Source of the DNA: DATCKG01 sp036562385
GTDB taxonomy: Bacteria > Bacillota > Sulfobacillia > Symbiobacteriales > Symbiobacteriaceae
Assembly: GCA_036562385.1 (NCBI GenBank)
Contig: DATCKG010000045.1
Coordinates: forward strand, 23,241 to 87,240
DNA length: 64,000 nt
Direction of reading: 5' to 3'
A program made the translations under genes and the position numbers. The notes under the pieces are model-generated. The model was not told the DNA's origin. It searched no databases and saw only the letters and a list, made by a program, of their open reading frames with translations. Shown here one piece after another: positions 9,239-17,089 of this stretch (its first letter is position 1; every line of letters starts with the position of its first letter).

Positions 9239-9274
9239 AAACCGGGCGCCGAGGGATGACCTCCCGCCCGGTTT
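9239..9274. other. Perfect 10-bp inverted repeat (terminator-like hairpin)
   Basis: AAACCGGGCG (9239-9248) pairs perfectly with CGCCCGGTTT (9265-9274), with a 16-base loop. It starts 12 bases after the interleaved repeats. The flanking A and T runs are short (three each), so it is a weak bidirectional terminator or attenuator candidate rather than a typical one. The remainder of 9275-9449 shows no convincing ORF. Confidence 0.45.
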
Positions 9275-9449
9275 CGTGTAAACGCGGCCCTTCTCCGCCG
9301 GGAAACGGACGGTACCAGCGCGCACGGGAATCGGCAGTCCTGTGGCGCTGCGGGGCCAATCCCTTTGCATCGGTTGGCTGCACTTCCGGAGAACATCCGT
9401 ACCCTTGCCCAACAGTTAGTCGACATCCTGTCCAATGGAGTGTAATGAC

Positions 9450-10088
9450 ATGAACGATATTCAGATTGCCATGGAAGCCAGCGGTGTGGTGGCCATCCTG
9501 CGGGGCCTGGAGCCCGACGCCGCCATCCAGGTGGCCCGCGCCCTGCACCGGGGCGGAATCTCCTTTATCGAGATCACCTTTCCGTCCCCGGGTTCCTTGG
9601 ATGCCCTTCGGGCCCTGGCGGAACTGCCGGACGTGGTGCCGGGGATGGGCACGGTGATGTCGCCCGCGGAAGTGGATCAGGTTAAAGCCGCCGGCGCCCG
9701 GTTCATCGTGGCGCCCAACACCGACCGCGACGTGATCTGCCGTGCCAAGGCGCTTGGACTTTTCTGCGCGCCGGGCGCCATGACCCCCTCGGAGGCGGTC
9801 ATGGCCCGGCGGTGGGGCGCCGACATGGTCAAGATCTTCCCCGCCAGTGTCGTCACGCCGACCTTCTTCCGGGAGATGCAGGGCCCCTGCCCGGACATCC
9901 CGCTGATGGCCACAGGCGGCATCACCCTGGACAACGCCCACGAATTTATCAAGGCCGGCGCCAGGGTGGTCGGGCTCGGCGGCGCCCTGGCCAACAAGAA
10001 ACTGATCGCCCAGGGCCGTTACGACGTGCTGGAAGAAAAAGCCCGCACCCTGGTGGCCAGGGTACGGGCTGCCAAAGGAAACGCTTGA
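9450..10088 (+). CDS. 2-dehydro-3-deoxy-phosphogluconate/galactonate aldolase (KDPG family)
   Basis: Class I (Schiff-base) aldolase of 212 residues that splits KDPG-type sugar acids to pyruvate and glyceraldehyde 3-phosphate. Seen: VVAILRG at the N-terminus, catalytic Glu41 in FIEITF, VPGMGTV, the Schiff-base Lys128 in DMVKIFPA and ATGGI near the phosphate site. The open frame begins at 9435, but ATG 9450 is preferred: GGAGTG lies 8-13 bases before it and the protein then starts at the family's normal place. The exact sugar acid (KDPG or KDPGal) is undetermined. It converges with the HAD phosphatase gene, 12 bases downstream. Confidence 0.9.
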   Translation: MNDIQIAMEASGVVAILRGLEPDAAIQVARALHRGGISFIEITFPSPGSLDALRALAELPDVVPGMGTVMSPAEVDQVKAAGARFIVAPNTDRDVICRAKALGLFCAPGAMTPSEAVMARRWGADMVKIFPASVVTPTFFREMQGPCPDIPLMATGGITLDNAHEFIKAGARVVGLGGALANKKLIAQGRYDVLEEKARTLVARVRAAKGNA

Positions 10089-10100
10089 CGGCACCCGCCT

Positions 10101-10907
10101 TTAACCGATGCGGGCGCCGTCCCGCCACAGCTGCAGGAGTTCAGCCGGAGTCGCCACCTGAAGGTGGGGCTCCGGCTTTCCGCTTCGTTGTCCCACCTGG
10201 ATCGTCCACATACCAGTCTGCCGCCCACCGGCGATATCGGTCTCCCGGGTATCGCCTACCATGACGCTGTCTGCGGGCGCCGTCCCCATGGCGGCCAGAG
10301 CGGCCTTAAACAGCAGCGGTGAGGGCTTGCCCACCACCTCCGGGTACCGCCCCGTAACTGCCTCGACAGCCGCCACCAGCGCCCCGACGCCCGGCAGCCA
10401 CTGCCCGTCTTCGATGGGAAGGCGGGCGTCGACGTTCAGGGTGATGTAGGGGATGCCCCGTTCCACGGCACGGCAGGTCTGGGTCAGACGGTGGTAATCA
10501 AAGGTTTCGTCCCGGCCCATCACTACCGCCTCGGCCTCCATGGGGTCGTCGACACAGGTGTGTCCCTCCGCCTCCAGCGCGGCCCGCAGCACCTCGGCGC
10601 CGACCACCAGCACCCGTACGGAACCGAACCGCTCCCGAAGCTGTCGGGCCGCGGTTTCCATGGGGGAGATCACCTGCTCCGGGTTTGCCGCGATGCCATG
10701 AGCCCGGAGGCGCTCCGCCAGCATCTGCCGGGATGCCGTCGAGTTGTTGGAGAGGAAGACGACCCGCCTGCCTGTTTCCCGCAGGGTCGCCACCAGCTCC
10801 CTGGCGCCGGGAATGGCCTGACGGCCCGACCAGATCACCCCGTCCAGGTCGAACACCCAACCTGCAAGATCCTGCAAACGCATCCCGTTCATCGCCCTTT
10901 CGATCAT
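10101..10907 (-). CDS. HAD-superfamily subfamily IIA phosphatase (NagD-like)
   Basis: Cytosolic phosphatase of 268 residues. Motif I is FDLDGVIW (nucleophile Asp20, acid/base Asp22), motif II lies in VVFLSNNST, and the C2-type cap and late motif VMVGDTRETDI are typical of the NagD/4-nitrophenylphosphatase/AraL group. Candidate starts are ATG 10907 and internal ATG codons 5 and 8 codons downstream; the second has GAAAGG close upstream. The substrate is probably a sugar or nucleotide phosphate, or a glycolytic by-product. The gene is 12 bases downstream of the membrane phosphatase-like gene and likely co-transcribed with it. Confidence 0.88.
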   Translation of the reverse strand: MIERAMNGMRLQDLAGWVFDLDGVIWSGRQAIPGARELVATLRETGRRVVFLSNNSTASRQMLAERLRAHGIAANPEQVISPMETAARQLRERFGSVRVLVVGAEVLRAALEAEGHTCVDDPMEAEAVVMGRDETFDYHRLTQTCRAVERGIPYITLNVDARLPIEDGQWLPGVGALVAAVEAVTGRYPEVVGKPSPLLFKAALAAMGTAPADSVMVGDTRETDIAGGRQTGMWTIQVGQRSGKPEPHLQVATPAELLQLWRDGARIG

Positions 10908-10919
10908 GGCTGCTTCATC

Positions 10920-12584
10920 TTACTTCCGGGTATGGCGCCGAATCGTCTTCAGCCGGATCACGTTGTCGGCTTTTCGGGCTGGATCCCCGGTCTCCCGCTG
11001 CGGCCACAGCCGTTGGGTGAGCCGGGCCGCGTTGACGCCCAACACCAGCCAGATCGGGCTCAGGTAGCTGATCACAACCACCTGGAAGACAGCCGCCAAG
11101 AACCAGGCCACCAGGCCAGGCGCAGGCAGTCCCGCCGGGAAATCCCGGCCATAGATGATCAGCAGGACCACAGCCGGGATGGCCGTCACCACGGCGGCGG
11201 TCAAAGCCGTGTGGAGGGTCGCTGCCCCCACGAAGGGCGCCCGCCGCATCCCCTGCCGGGCCGCGACGAACCCGCAGGTCAGGCTGGCCAGCCCCATGGA
11301 CAGGGCCACCGGAAGCGCCCGCAGCGCGAAGGAGCCGGGGGTGACGGCCTGCAGGGAGACCAGGGCCGTCAGGTAGCCTCCGCCCTGCAGCAGCAGGAGA
11401 AGGTGAAAGGCGGCCAGGTAGGTGCAGAGGCCCAGCCGCAGGGGAAAGCCGAACCGCTGTCGCAAGGCCAGGGCCAAGTAGAGGAGCAGGACCGCCAGCA
11501 ACCCGCCCAGGTACGGCAGGCGGGCGGGCGCTGCAGCCCTCCAGTGGGCGCTGCGGGCTTGCTGAAGCAACTCGCTGAGTTGGTCCAGGTATGCGGCCGC
11601 TTCGGCCCGGGCCTCAGGGGGCTCCGGAAGTTCCCTCTCATCGCCCAGCGCCTCCAGAGCTGCATGGGTGTAAGCCCGGCGGGTCGCGAGATACTGGCTG
11701 ACGATGACGTCCGCCGTGCGCCCCTCCGCGGTCAGGGCTTCCATCAGCGGCTGGCCCTGGCTGATGGCGGGGAAGGGAATCCCCAGCAGCGCCGCCGCGG
11801 TGGGCGCCACGTCCGTCAGGGAGGCAGTGCCCCAGACCTCTGGCTGAATGCCGGCCCCCGCCATCACCAGGGGAACGGAGGCCTCCATCATGGAGAGGGG
11901 CGGCTGCCTGACGGGCAGGCCCACCACCATCACGGCGGTGGACTGCAGATCCACCGGTTCAAGGATCTGCACCAGGAGCGCATCCAGCTCGGCCAGTGCC
12001 GTTCGGTCCGCTGCCGGCTTCCCGCCGGGCATCGGCACCTGGATCAGCACCAGGTGAGGGCCTCCGGGAGCCACCAGGGTTCTGGCCATTTCCACCAGTT
12101 CCGTGTCCGAGGTGGGTACCTGCCAGTTCTCCTCCGCGTGCATTCCGAGGGCACCCGCACCGATTCCACCCACGCCCCGCTGCGCCCGAGCGGCGGCCTG
12201 AGGCAGGGAGTCGGTCAGCCCCGGCCCGCCCGGGGTTGAAAGGAAGCGGCCGTGCACCTCCGGTGGCGCTCCGGTCAGGAGTGTGGCGGCTGCGGCTGCC
12301 TCCGATGCGGGGGCGGGAACCGTCAGGTGGTAGCTGCCTCCCTGGCGGCGGATCCAGTCCAGCGACGGCAAGAGGGTGACGTCTGACGCCTCCAGACCGC
12401 TCACCGCGATCAACACCAGCCGGTCAGCCAGGGGAGTGGCTCCCGACTCGGTCAGGGCAGCGTCGGAGACCGGCGGGGCATAGGTGGTCACCCGGTGCCA
12501 GGCGGCCATCAGGGTCCGTTGGGCGGCGTATCCGAAGGCAAAAAGGAGAGCCAGGATGACGAAAAGTACCGGACCTCTCCGCAT
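10920..12584 (-). CDS. Membrane-anchored alkaline phosphatase-like protein, function unknown
   Basis: Protein of 554 residues. It has an N-terminal membrane anchor (about residues 5-23), then a region resembling the alkaline phosphatase/phosphodiesterase fold: RLVLIAVSGLEASDVTLLPS and a TLLTGAPPEVHGRF block match the type I phosphodiesterase/sulfatase layout. There are about five hydrophobic segments in the C-terminal third (roughly 380-540). The expected metal-binding Asp and His residues are not all obvious, so activity is uncertain. ATG at 12584 is chosen because GAAAGGAGGAG lies just upstream; the open frame to 12674 is probably not translated. It is divergent from holA. Confidence 0.6.
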   Translation of the reverse strand: MRRGPVLFVILALLFAFGYAAQRTLMAAWHRVTTYAPPVSDAALTESGATPLADRLVLIAVSGLEASDVTLLPSLDWIRRQGGSYHLTVPAPASEAAAAATLLTGAPPEVHGRFLSTPGGPGLTDSLPQAAARAQRGVGGIGAGALGMHAEENWQVPTSDTELVEMARTLVAPGGPHLVLIQVPMPGGKPAADRTALAELDALLVQILEPVDLQSTAVMVVGLPVRQPPLSMMEASVPLVMAGAGIQPEVWGTASLTDVAPTAAALLGIPFPAISQGQPLMEALTAEGRTADVIVSQYLATRRAYTHAALEALGDERELPEPPEARAEAAAYLDQLSELLQQARSAHWRAAAPARLPYLGGLLAVLLLYLALALRQRFGFPLRLGLCTYLAAFHLLLLLQGGGYLTALVSLQAVTPGSFALRALPVALSMGLASLTCGFVAARQGMRRAPFVGAATLHTALTAAVVTAIPAVVLLIIYGRDFPAGLPAPGLVAWFLAAVFQVVVISYLSPIWLVLGVNAARLTQRLWPQRETGDPARKADNVIRLKTIRRHTRK

Positions 12585-12712
12585 CCTGACTCCTCCTTTC
12601 CATTCCGTAGTGTTGCGCAACGAAGGAGGAATTCGGACCCGAAGCCTCGGAGTCCTGCAGGAGTCCCTTTGCAAGAACCGAAGTGAATCAAGGCGAAAAA
12701 GGGGGGAAATCG

Positions 12713-13756
12713 GTGAACCACCAAGAGGCCCTGGCAGAGATCCGGGCGGGTACCCTGCGGCCCGTTTACCTGATTTACGGAGAGGAATCTTTTCTGAAAG
12801 AGGAACTGCTCCGGGCGATCCGCAAGGCCGCGGTGCCGCCGGAGACAGCCGATTTCAACGCCGATGTGGTGGCGCCCGGGCCCGACCAGGTGGCCCAGGC
12901 CCTGCGGCTGGCGCAGACGCAGCCCTTTTTTGCCGAGCGCCGGCTGGTGGTGGTCCGGGACTGTCCCCTTTTCAGCGCCCGCCGCAGGTCGGAGAAACAG
13001 GAGGAGAAGCAGGAGCAGGACGAGGAGCCTGCCGCTGCCGAGGAGCCGCTGCTGGCCTATCTGAAGCATCCGGTTCCCTTTACCTGCCTGGTTTTTCTGG
13101 CAGGGGACAGCGTGGATCACCGCCGGAAGGCGGTCCGGGCCGTGGCCGAAGCCGGAGCGGTGGTGGAGTGCCGTCCGCTGCAGGAGAGGGAAGCCATCCC
13201 CTGGGTGGAACACCGCGCCCTGATCTATGGCAAGCGGATGGACCAGGAGGCGGCCCGGATGTTGGTGGAGCGGATGGGCAACGACCTGCAGAGGCTGGAC
13301 AACGAACTGCAAAAGCTCGCTTTGTACGTGGGGGATGTCCCCGCCATCACAGCACGGGATGTGGAGGCGGTGGTGGGGGGCATCACGGAGACCCAGATCT
13401 ATCAGCTCACCGACGCGGTGGTGCTGAAGCAGCGGCCGCAGGCCTTGCTCCTGCTGGAACAGATCCTGAGGCAGGTGGACCATCCCCTCCAGGTGGTGGC
13501 AGCGCTGGCCAACCGGTTTCGCCAGCTTCTGACCGTCAGGGCGCTGGTGGACCGGGGCGTTTCCCGGAAGGAGGGGCCGGCACTGGCCCGGATGAAGCCC
13601 TTCGCGTATGAGAAGGCGGTGGACTGCGTCCGGCGGTATCCTCGGGAGGCGCTGGTCGCGGCGCTGGAAAAGGTGCTGGCGGCCGATCTGGCCATCAAGT
13701 CCGGTGCCGATCCCACGGTGACCGTGGAGACGTTGGTGGTGGAACTGATGCAATAG
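12713..13756 (+). CDS. holA: DNA polymerase III delta subunit
   Basis: Clamp-loader subunit that opens the beta sliding clamp, 347 residues, matching the Firmicute family. It shows YLIYGEESFLKEEL at the N-terminus, a LNNELQKLALY-like segment (LDNELQKLALYVGD) and QIYQLTDAVV in the middle. GTG 12713 is preferred over ATG 12683 because AAGGGGGGAAAT stands directly upstream at proper spacing and the protein then begins NHQEALAEI as in homologues. The gene sits next to rpsT, as in many Bacillus and Clostridia genomes. Confidence 0.92.
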   Translation: MNHQEALAEIRAGTLRPVYLIYGEESFLKEELLRAIRKAAVPPETADFNADVVAPGPDQVAQALRLAQTQPFFAERRLVVVRDCPLFSARRRSEKQEEKQEQDEEPAAAEEPLLAYLKHPVPFTCLVFLAGDSVDHRRKAVRAVAEAGAVVECRPLQEREAIPWVEHRALIYGKRMDQEAARMLVERMGNDLQRLDNELQKLALYVGDVPAITARDVEAVVGGITETQIYQLTDAVVLKQRPQALLLLEQILRQVDHPLQVVAALANRFRQLLTVRALVDRGVSRKEGPALARMKPFAYEKAVDCVRRYPREALVAALEKVLAADLAIKSGADPTVTVETLVVELMQ

Positions 13757-13793
13757 CAGGGGCGCCAGGCAGCGTGATCTGCCGGCGCCCCTG
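13757..13793 (+). terminator. GC-rich hairpin after holA
   Basis: CAGGGGCGCC (13757-13766) pairs with GGCGCCCCTG (13784-13793), with an inner GGCAG/CTGCC extension. It is a very stable stem but lacks an immediate T-run; it starts one base after the holA stop. A second, T-rich hairpin follows, so the pair may act together. Confidence 0.5.
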
Positions 13794-13800
13794 AGACACG

Positions 13801-13836
13801 AAAAAAAGCCCGACCGCAGACCGGGTGGGCTTCTTT
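13801..13836 (-). terminator. Bidirectional intrinsic terminator between holA and rpsT
   Basis: GCCC (13808-13811) pairs with GGGC (13827-13830), extended inward by CGGTC-like pairs. It is flanked by seven A residues on the left and TTCTTT on the right. Read on the minus strand it ends in TTTTTTT, a textbook rpsT terminator; on the plus strand it can also stop holA transcripts. Confidence 0.8.
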
Positions 13837-13901
13837 ACGTGTGAAGTTCATACGAAAACGTGGCGGATAAGAGACCACGAAAGGCCTACAGGTAGGATCG
13901 A

Positions 13902-14162
13902 TTAGCCGTTCGCAACGGAGGCCAGCTTCTTGGCCAGACGGGCCTTCTTGCGGGCGGCTGTATTCTTATGAATAACACCCTTGCTGACGGCCTTGTCCAG
14001 TGCCCGGAAAGCTTCGCTCAGCCTCGCGGCGGCTTGCTCCGTGCCCAGTGCCTCCCGGAACTTGCGGATGGCCGTACGGACGCTGGACTTGATCGCCTTA
14101 TTCCGCATGGCGCGCTTGGCTGCCTTGATGGCCCGCTTCTTGGCAGACTTAGTATTGGCCAA
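13902..14162 (-). CDS. rpsT: 30S ribosomal protein S20
   Basis: Small basic 16S-binding ribosomal protein of 86 residues, the normal length. The N-terminus MANTKSAKKRAIKAAKRAM and a highly Lys/Arg/Ala helical composition are diagnostic. An AGGTGAGGTAG ribosome binding site precedes ATG on the minus strand. It is transcribed alone, convergent with holA. Confidence 0.97.
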   Translation of the reverse strand: MANTKSAKKRAIKAAKRAMRNKAIKSSVRTAIRKFREALGTEQAAARLSEAFRALDKAVSKGVIHKNTAARKKARLAKKLASVANG

Positions 14163-14273
14163 CTACCTCACCTCCAACATGCATGATTCTAACACGGGAG
14201 CCAGTCCCTCGCAAGGGAAAACATAGGCGAATAACCTGCGGATGCTCTGTGGAGACTACCAGCGTGGATTCTC

Positions 14274-14282
14274 ATTATAGCA
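14274..14282 (-). promoter_or_regulatory. Extended -10 promoter candidate for rpsT
   Basis: On the minus strand the sequence reads TTTGCTATAAT, a TG-N-TATAAT extended -10 element, about 110 bases before the rpsT start. No good -35 is seen at 16-18 bases, which is tolerable for extended -10 promoters. Confidence 0.45.
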
Positions 14283-14304
14283 AATCCAGGAGTGGGAGGA
14301 TGCG

Positions 14305-14634
14305 ATGATCAACACCGTTATCCGGTTTGTGGTCTCCGCAGTGGTGCTCATGTTTGTCAGCTGGCTTACTCCCGGTGTGGAAGTCAGCGGTTTCTGGGGC
14401 GCCCTGTTTGCCTCGCTGGTGATCGCAGGCCTGGGGTACCTGGCCCAGAGCCTCCTGGGCAAGAACGCCTCCCCTGCCAACCGCGGCTTTATTGGGTTTC
14501 TCTCCTCCGCCATCATCATCTGGCTCACCAGCGCCCTTTTCCCCGGCTGGCTGCAGGTCAACTGGGTGGGGGCCGCCATCGCCGCCATCCTGATCGGGTT
14601 GGTGGATGCGGTGGTGCCCACGGCCCTGCGGTAA
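14305..14634 (+). CDS. Small four-helix membrane protein (phage-holin-4 superfamily-like)
   Basis: 109-residue protein that is mostly hydrophobic, with four predicted membrane segments. MINTVIRFVVSAVVLMFVSW at the start and the spacing of helices resemble the mycobacterial 4-TMS phage holin superfamily found widely in Firmicutes. GTGGGAGG precedes ATG. The cellular role is unknown; family members are chromosomal and not evidence of a prophage. A terminator-like hairpin follows. Confidence 0.75.
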   Translation: MINTVIRFVVSAVVLMFVSWLTPGVEVSGFWGALFASLVIAGLGYLAQSLLGKNASPANRGFIGFLSSAIIIWLTSALFPGWLQVNWVGAAIAAILIGLVDAVVPTALR

Positions 14635-14648
14635 CGCCGGTCGGCAGT

Positions 14649-14672
14649 CACCTCCCTCCGCTCAGGGAGGTG
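14649..14672 (+). terminator. Hairpin terminator after small membrane protein
   Basis: CACCTCCCT (14649-14657) pairs perfectly with AGGGAGGTG (14664-14672), loop CCGCTC, followed by CTCTGTTT. The T-run is short, so strength is uncertain. Confidence 0.55.
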
Positions 14673-14767
14673 CTCTGTTTCCGCCCTCTTGCAGCGCCAG
14701 GCTTTTTCCTTATCGCACACTCCCTGTCCGTTGTGCTATTGTGGGAGTGGCGAGGAGGCTGAGAGCC

Positions 14768-15043
14768 ATGACACTGCAGGAGGTTGCACAGGAGCTGGCC
14801 CGGCGGCTGGATGCCCGTGTGGAGCCGGTGGTGGCGCCCAAGTCGGAGTCGGAGGAGGCCCAGCCGGCAGAGGTATGCATCCAGGGCAAGGGATACCAGG
14901 TGGTGGTCAGCCCGTTTTTCGGCGGATGGCAGGCGACACTCCATCTCCCCAAGGAGCCTCCCCTGGCCTTTTTCGCTGAGAACGTGGACATGCTGGAAAG
15001 TCGCCTGAAGGCCAAACTGACCGGAAGGGATTACCGGTTTTGA
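14768..15043 (+). CDS. Hypothetical protein, 91 aa
   Basis: Short soluble protein with no recognised domain. It reads MTLQEVAQELARRLDARVEP, continues with an acidic patch (KSESEEAQPAE), then a beta-rich part (VCIQGKGYQVVVSPFFGGWQ). ATG 14768 is selected because GAGGAGG lies about 9-15 bases upstream; the longer open frame from 14606 runs through the preceding terminator. Composition and the good ribosome binding site support a real gene. Confidence 0.65.
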   Translation: MTLQEVAQELARRLDARVEPVVAPKSESEEAQPAEVCIQGKGYQVVVSPFFGGWQATLHLPKEPPLAFFAENVDMLESRLKAKLTGRDYRF

Positions 15044-15088
15044 CAAAAAGGTATCCGCAAAAACCCCGGTGAATTTTCGCACGGCCCC

Positions 15089-15117
15089 TTGATTCTTTCC
15101 CCGCAGGTGACTAGAAT
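15089..15117 (+). promoter_or_regulatory. Strong sigma-A-type promoter upstream of greA
   Basis: TTGATT (15089-15094), 17-base spacer, TAGAAT (15112-15117). Transcription would start near 15124 and run straight into the hairpin at 15134-15157 and T-run at 15158-15169. The promoter spacer contains the left arm of the longer form of that hairpin. Confidence 0.6.
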
Positions 15118-15169
15118 GTATCTCGAACAACCAGCAGGTGTTTCCTCACCTGCGGGGTTCTTCTTTTTT
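15099..15169 (+). terminator. Intrinsic terminator with two alternative left arms before greA
   Basis: TCACCTGCGGGG (15146-15157) followed by TTCTTCTTTTTT is the right arm and T-run. It can pair perfectly over 12 bp with CCCCGCAGGTGA (15099-15110) in transcripts coming from upstream. Alternatively it pairs over 7 bp with GCAGGTG (15134-15140) in transcripts starting at the local promoter. Confidence 0.75.
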
Positions 15170-15299
15170 CACCTCATGTGCACCACTTCCTACAATCCGT
15201 CATGTCTTGGATACCGGGACGGTAGACTAGCACAGGCCGGTGTACAGTCCCGGTTTACTCGCAGGTCCGTGAGTATCGACTAAAGGGAGACGGAACGCC

Positions 15300-15779
15300 A
15301 TGGAAGAGAATAAGACGATTGTGCTGTCACCTGAAGGCTATCGGAAGTTGCAGGAGGAGCTCGAACACCTCCGCAATGTCAAGCGCAAGGAGGTTGCGGA
15401 GCGCCTCAAGGAAGCCCGTGCTCTGGGTGACCTCTCGGAGAACTCCGAGTACGAGGACGCCCGCAACGAGCAGGCCTTCGTGGAAGGGCGCATCGTCACC
15501 CTGGAGAACACTTTGCGCAATGCCAAGGTGATCGAGGACGACGGCTCCGCCAATCAGGGCGAGGTCCGTCTGGGTTCCACGGTCACGCTCAAGGATCTGG
15601 AGTACGGCGATATCCTGGAGTACACCATCGTCGGCTCGGTAGAGGCTGACCCGGAGAATCGCAAGATCTCCAACGAGTCCCCGGTGGGGAAGGCCATCAT
15701 GGGCAAGACCAAGGGGACCATCGTCACGGTGGAGGCCCCTGCCGGCAATATCCAGTACGAGATCCTGGACGTGCGGTAG
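15300..15779 (+). CDS. greA: Transcription elongation factor GreA
   Basis: 159-residue cleavage factor that rescues backtracked RNA polymerase. The N-terminal coiled coil (about residues 10-75) contains the acidic tip in LGDLSENSEYEDA, and the C-terminal FKBP-like domain includes NRKISNESPVGKAIMGK. The length matches GreA. AAAGGGAGACGG precedes ATG. The 130-base leader after the upstream terminator has an 8-bp inverted repeat (15213-15220 with 15247-15254). Confidence 0.97.
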   Translation: MEENKTIVLSPEGYRKLQEELEHLRNVKRKEVAERLKEARALGDLSENSEYEDARNEQAFVEGRIVTLENTLRNAKVIEDDGSANQGEVRLGSTVTLKDLEYGDILEYTIVGSVEADPENRKISNESPVGKAIMGKTKGTIVTVEAPAGNIQYEILDVR

Positions 15780-15791
15780 TCCGCACAGCGC

Positions 15792-15823
15792 ATCGGTCCC
15801 GGTTGCAGCTAACCGGGACCGAT
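15792..15823 (+). terminator. greA terminator
   Basis: Perfect 13-bp stem ATCGGTCCCGGTT / AACCGGGACCGAT around loop GCAGCT, followed by CCTTTCCTT. It lies 12 bases after the greA stop. Confidence 0.8.
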
Positions 15824-15912
15824 CCTTTCCTTAAATATCTTTGCCGGCCTCGTTGTCATAACGTGGCGATCCCGGCATAGGGATAGGGTACAAGCTACCC
15901 TTCCTGGGCGAG

Positions 15913-17058
15913 GTGATCGCCACGAAACCCGGTCGTACCACCAAGCCCCTGCTGCTGGCTTACCTGCTGGTGGTGGGCTTTCTCGCGGGCCTCTTGGTGA
16001 ACCGATCTCCGGAGGCCGGCTATCCTGTGGTCGCGGTGGACAGGCCGCTGTCCGCGACAGGCGGCGTGCCGGATCCGGAACGGGAGCGACCCGAACCGCC
16101 GCTGTGGCTGCAACTTTTCCGTCCCAGCCTCCCCACTGCCAGAGTCATGCTCCGGGCCGGGCTGCCGTTCCTCAGCCTATTGGACGGTTCCGCCCGGGAG
16201 GTGGAGAACCGGAGCCTGCTGGTCTACCTGGCGAAGGACGCCCAGCCGCGGCCGCAGACCCTTTTCCAGGCTGTGCTTCCCTTCCTCCGCCATCTGCCGG
16301 ACCAGCCTCCCGGCCTGTCCGGGACGGACGGGGCAGTGGTACCGGAGTTTCCGCCTGCCACTCCGCCTGCCCAGGAGGAGGGTCCGGCACCGGAGGAAGA
16401 ACGGAGGACGCCGGTGGCCGGTGGACAGCCCCTGGTGGGCATCTACCATACCCATGACTGGGAGTCCTACATTTCCGAGTTTCCGACCCTGAAAGTCGAG
16501 AAGCCCGAGGACTTGCTTCAGATTCAGTCGGAAGATCACACCCGGCGAACGGTGAAGGATCTCGGCCTGAACCTGGCTCTCAGGCTGAAGGAGCAGGGCA
16601 TCACCACCGTTTACGCCGACGCGACGCACCAGCGCCTGGGATACAACTACGCCTACACGGCCTCCCGGGAGACGGCCCGGCAGATCCTGCGGGAGCATCC
16701 GTCCGTGAAGATTCTGCTGGATATCCACCGGGACGGCGCCTGGGGGCTGGATACCACGACGATGGTCCGGGGGCAGCGGGTGGCCCAGGTCCGGTGCATC
16801 ATCGGCCGGAATCAACCCCGCTGGGAGGAGAACAAGGCCTTTTGCGACCGGCTGATGGAGCGGCTGGACCAGATGTATCCGGGGATGGCCCTGCCCACCC
16901 GGGTCCAGGAGGACCGGTATAACCAGGACTTGCTGCCCGGAGCGATTCTGCTGGAAATCGGCGGGGCCCTGAACCATTTTGACGAGGCAGACCGGGCCGT
17001 GACGTACCTGAGCGAGGCCCTGGCCGCACTGATCCGGGAGGGTGCATATCCCAGGTAA
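15913..17058 (+). CDS. spoIIP: Stage II sporulation protein P
   Basis: Peptidoglycan amidase/endopeptidase of the engulfment DMP complex, 381 residues. It has an N-terminal membrane anchor (about residues 12-30), a Pro/Glu-rich linker (about 130-170) and the catalytic domain from about residue 175: IYHTHDWESY, LLDIHRDG, and a final LLEIGGALNHFDEA. GTG 15913 is the only start near the anchor; its ribosome binding site is poor. In Bacillus the order is rpsT-gpr-spoIIP-yqxA-lepA; here gpr is not in this position. Expression is expected in the mother cell under sigma-E, although I could not identify a sigma-E promoter. Confidence 0.93.
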   Translation: MIATKPGRTTKPLLLAYLLVVGFLAGLLVNRSPEAGYPVVAVDRPLSATGGVPDPERERPEPPLWLQLFRPSLPTARVMLRAGLPFLSLLDGSAREVENRSLLVYLAKDAQPRPQTLFQAVLPFLRHLPDQPPGLSGTDGAVVPEFPPATPPAQEEGPAPEEERRTPVAGGQPLVGIYHTHDWESYISEFPTLKVEKPEDLLQIQSEDHTRRTVKDLGLNLALRLKEQGITTVYADATHQRLGYNYAYTASRETARQILREHPSVKILLDIHRDGAWGLDTTTMVRGQRVAQVRCIIGRNQPRWEENKAFCDRLMERLDQMYPGMALPTRVQEDRYNQDLLPGAILLEIGGALNHFDEADRAVTYLSEALAALIREGAYPR

Positions 17059-17089
17059 GTTCTGGGCAGGCTATTTCCGGTGACGTACC

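Noticed and set aside
8962..9453. 163-codon ORF in the gap between the two aldolase genes
   Set aside because: No ribosome binding site, Arg/Ser/Cys-rich shadow-like composition, and it runs through the interleaved inverted repeats.
14305..14634. Holin-like protein as evidence of a prophage
   Set aside because: The 4-TMS superfamily is common as a chromosomal gene in Firmicutes, and no other phage gene is present nearby.
15089..15283. 64-codon ORF upstream of greA
   Set aside because: It overlaps a promoter and an intrinsic terminator and lacks protein-like composition.
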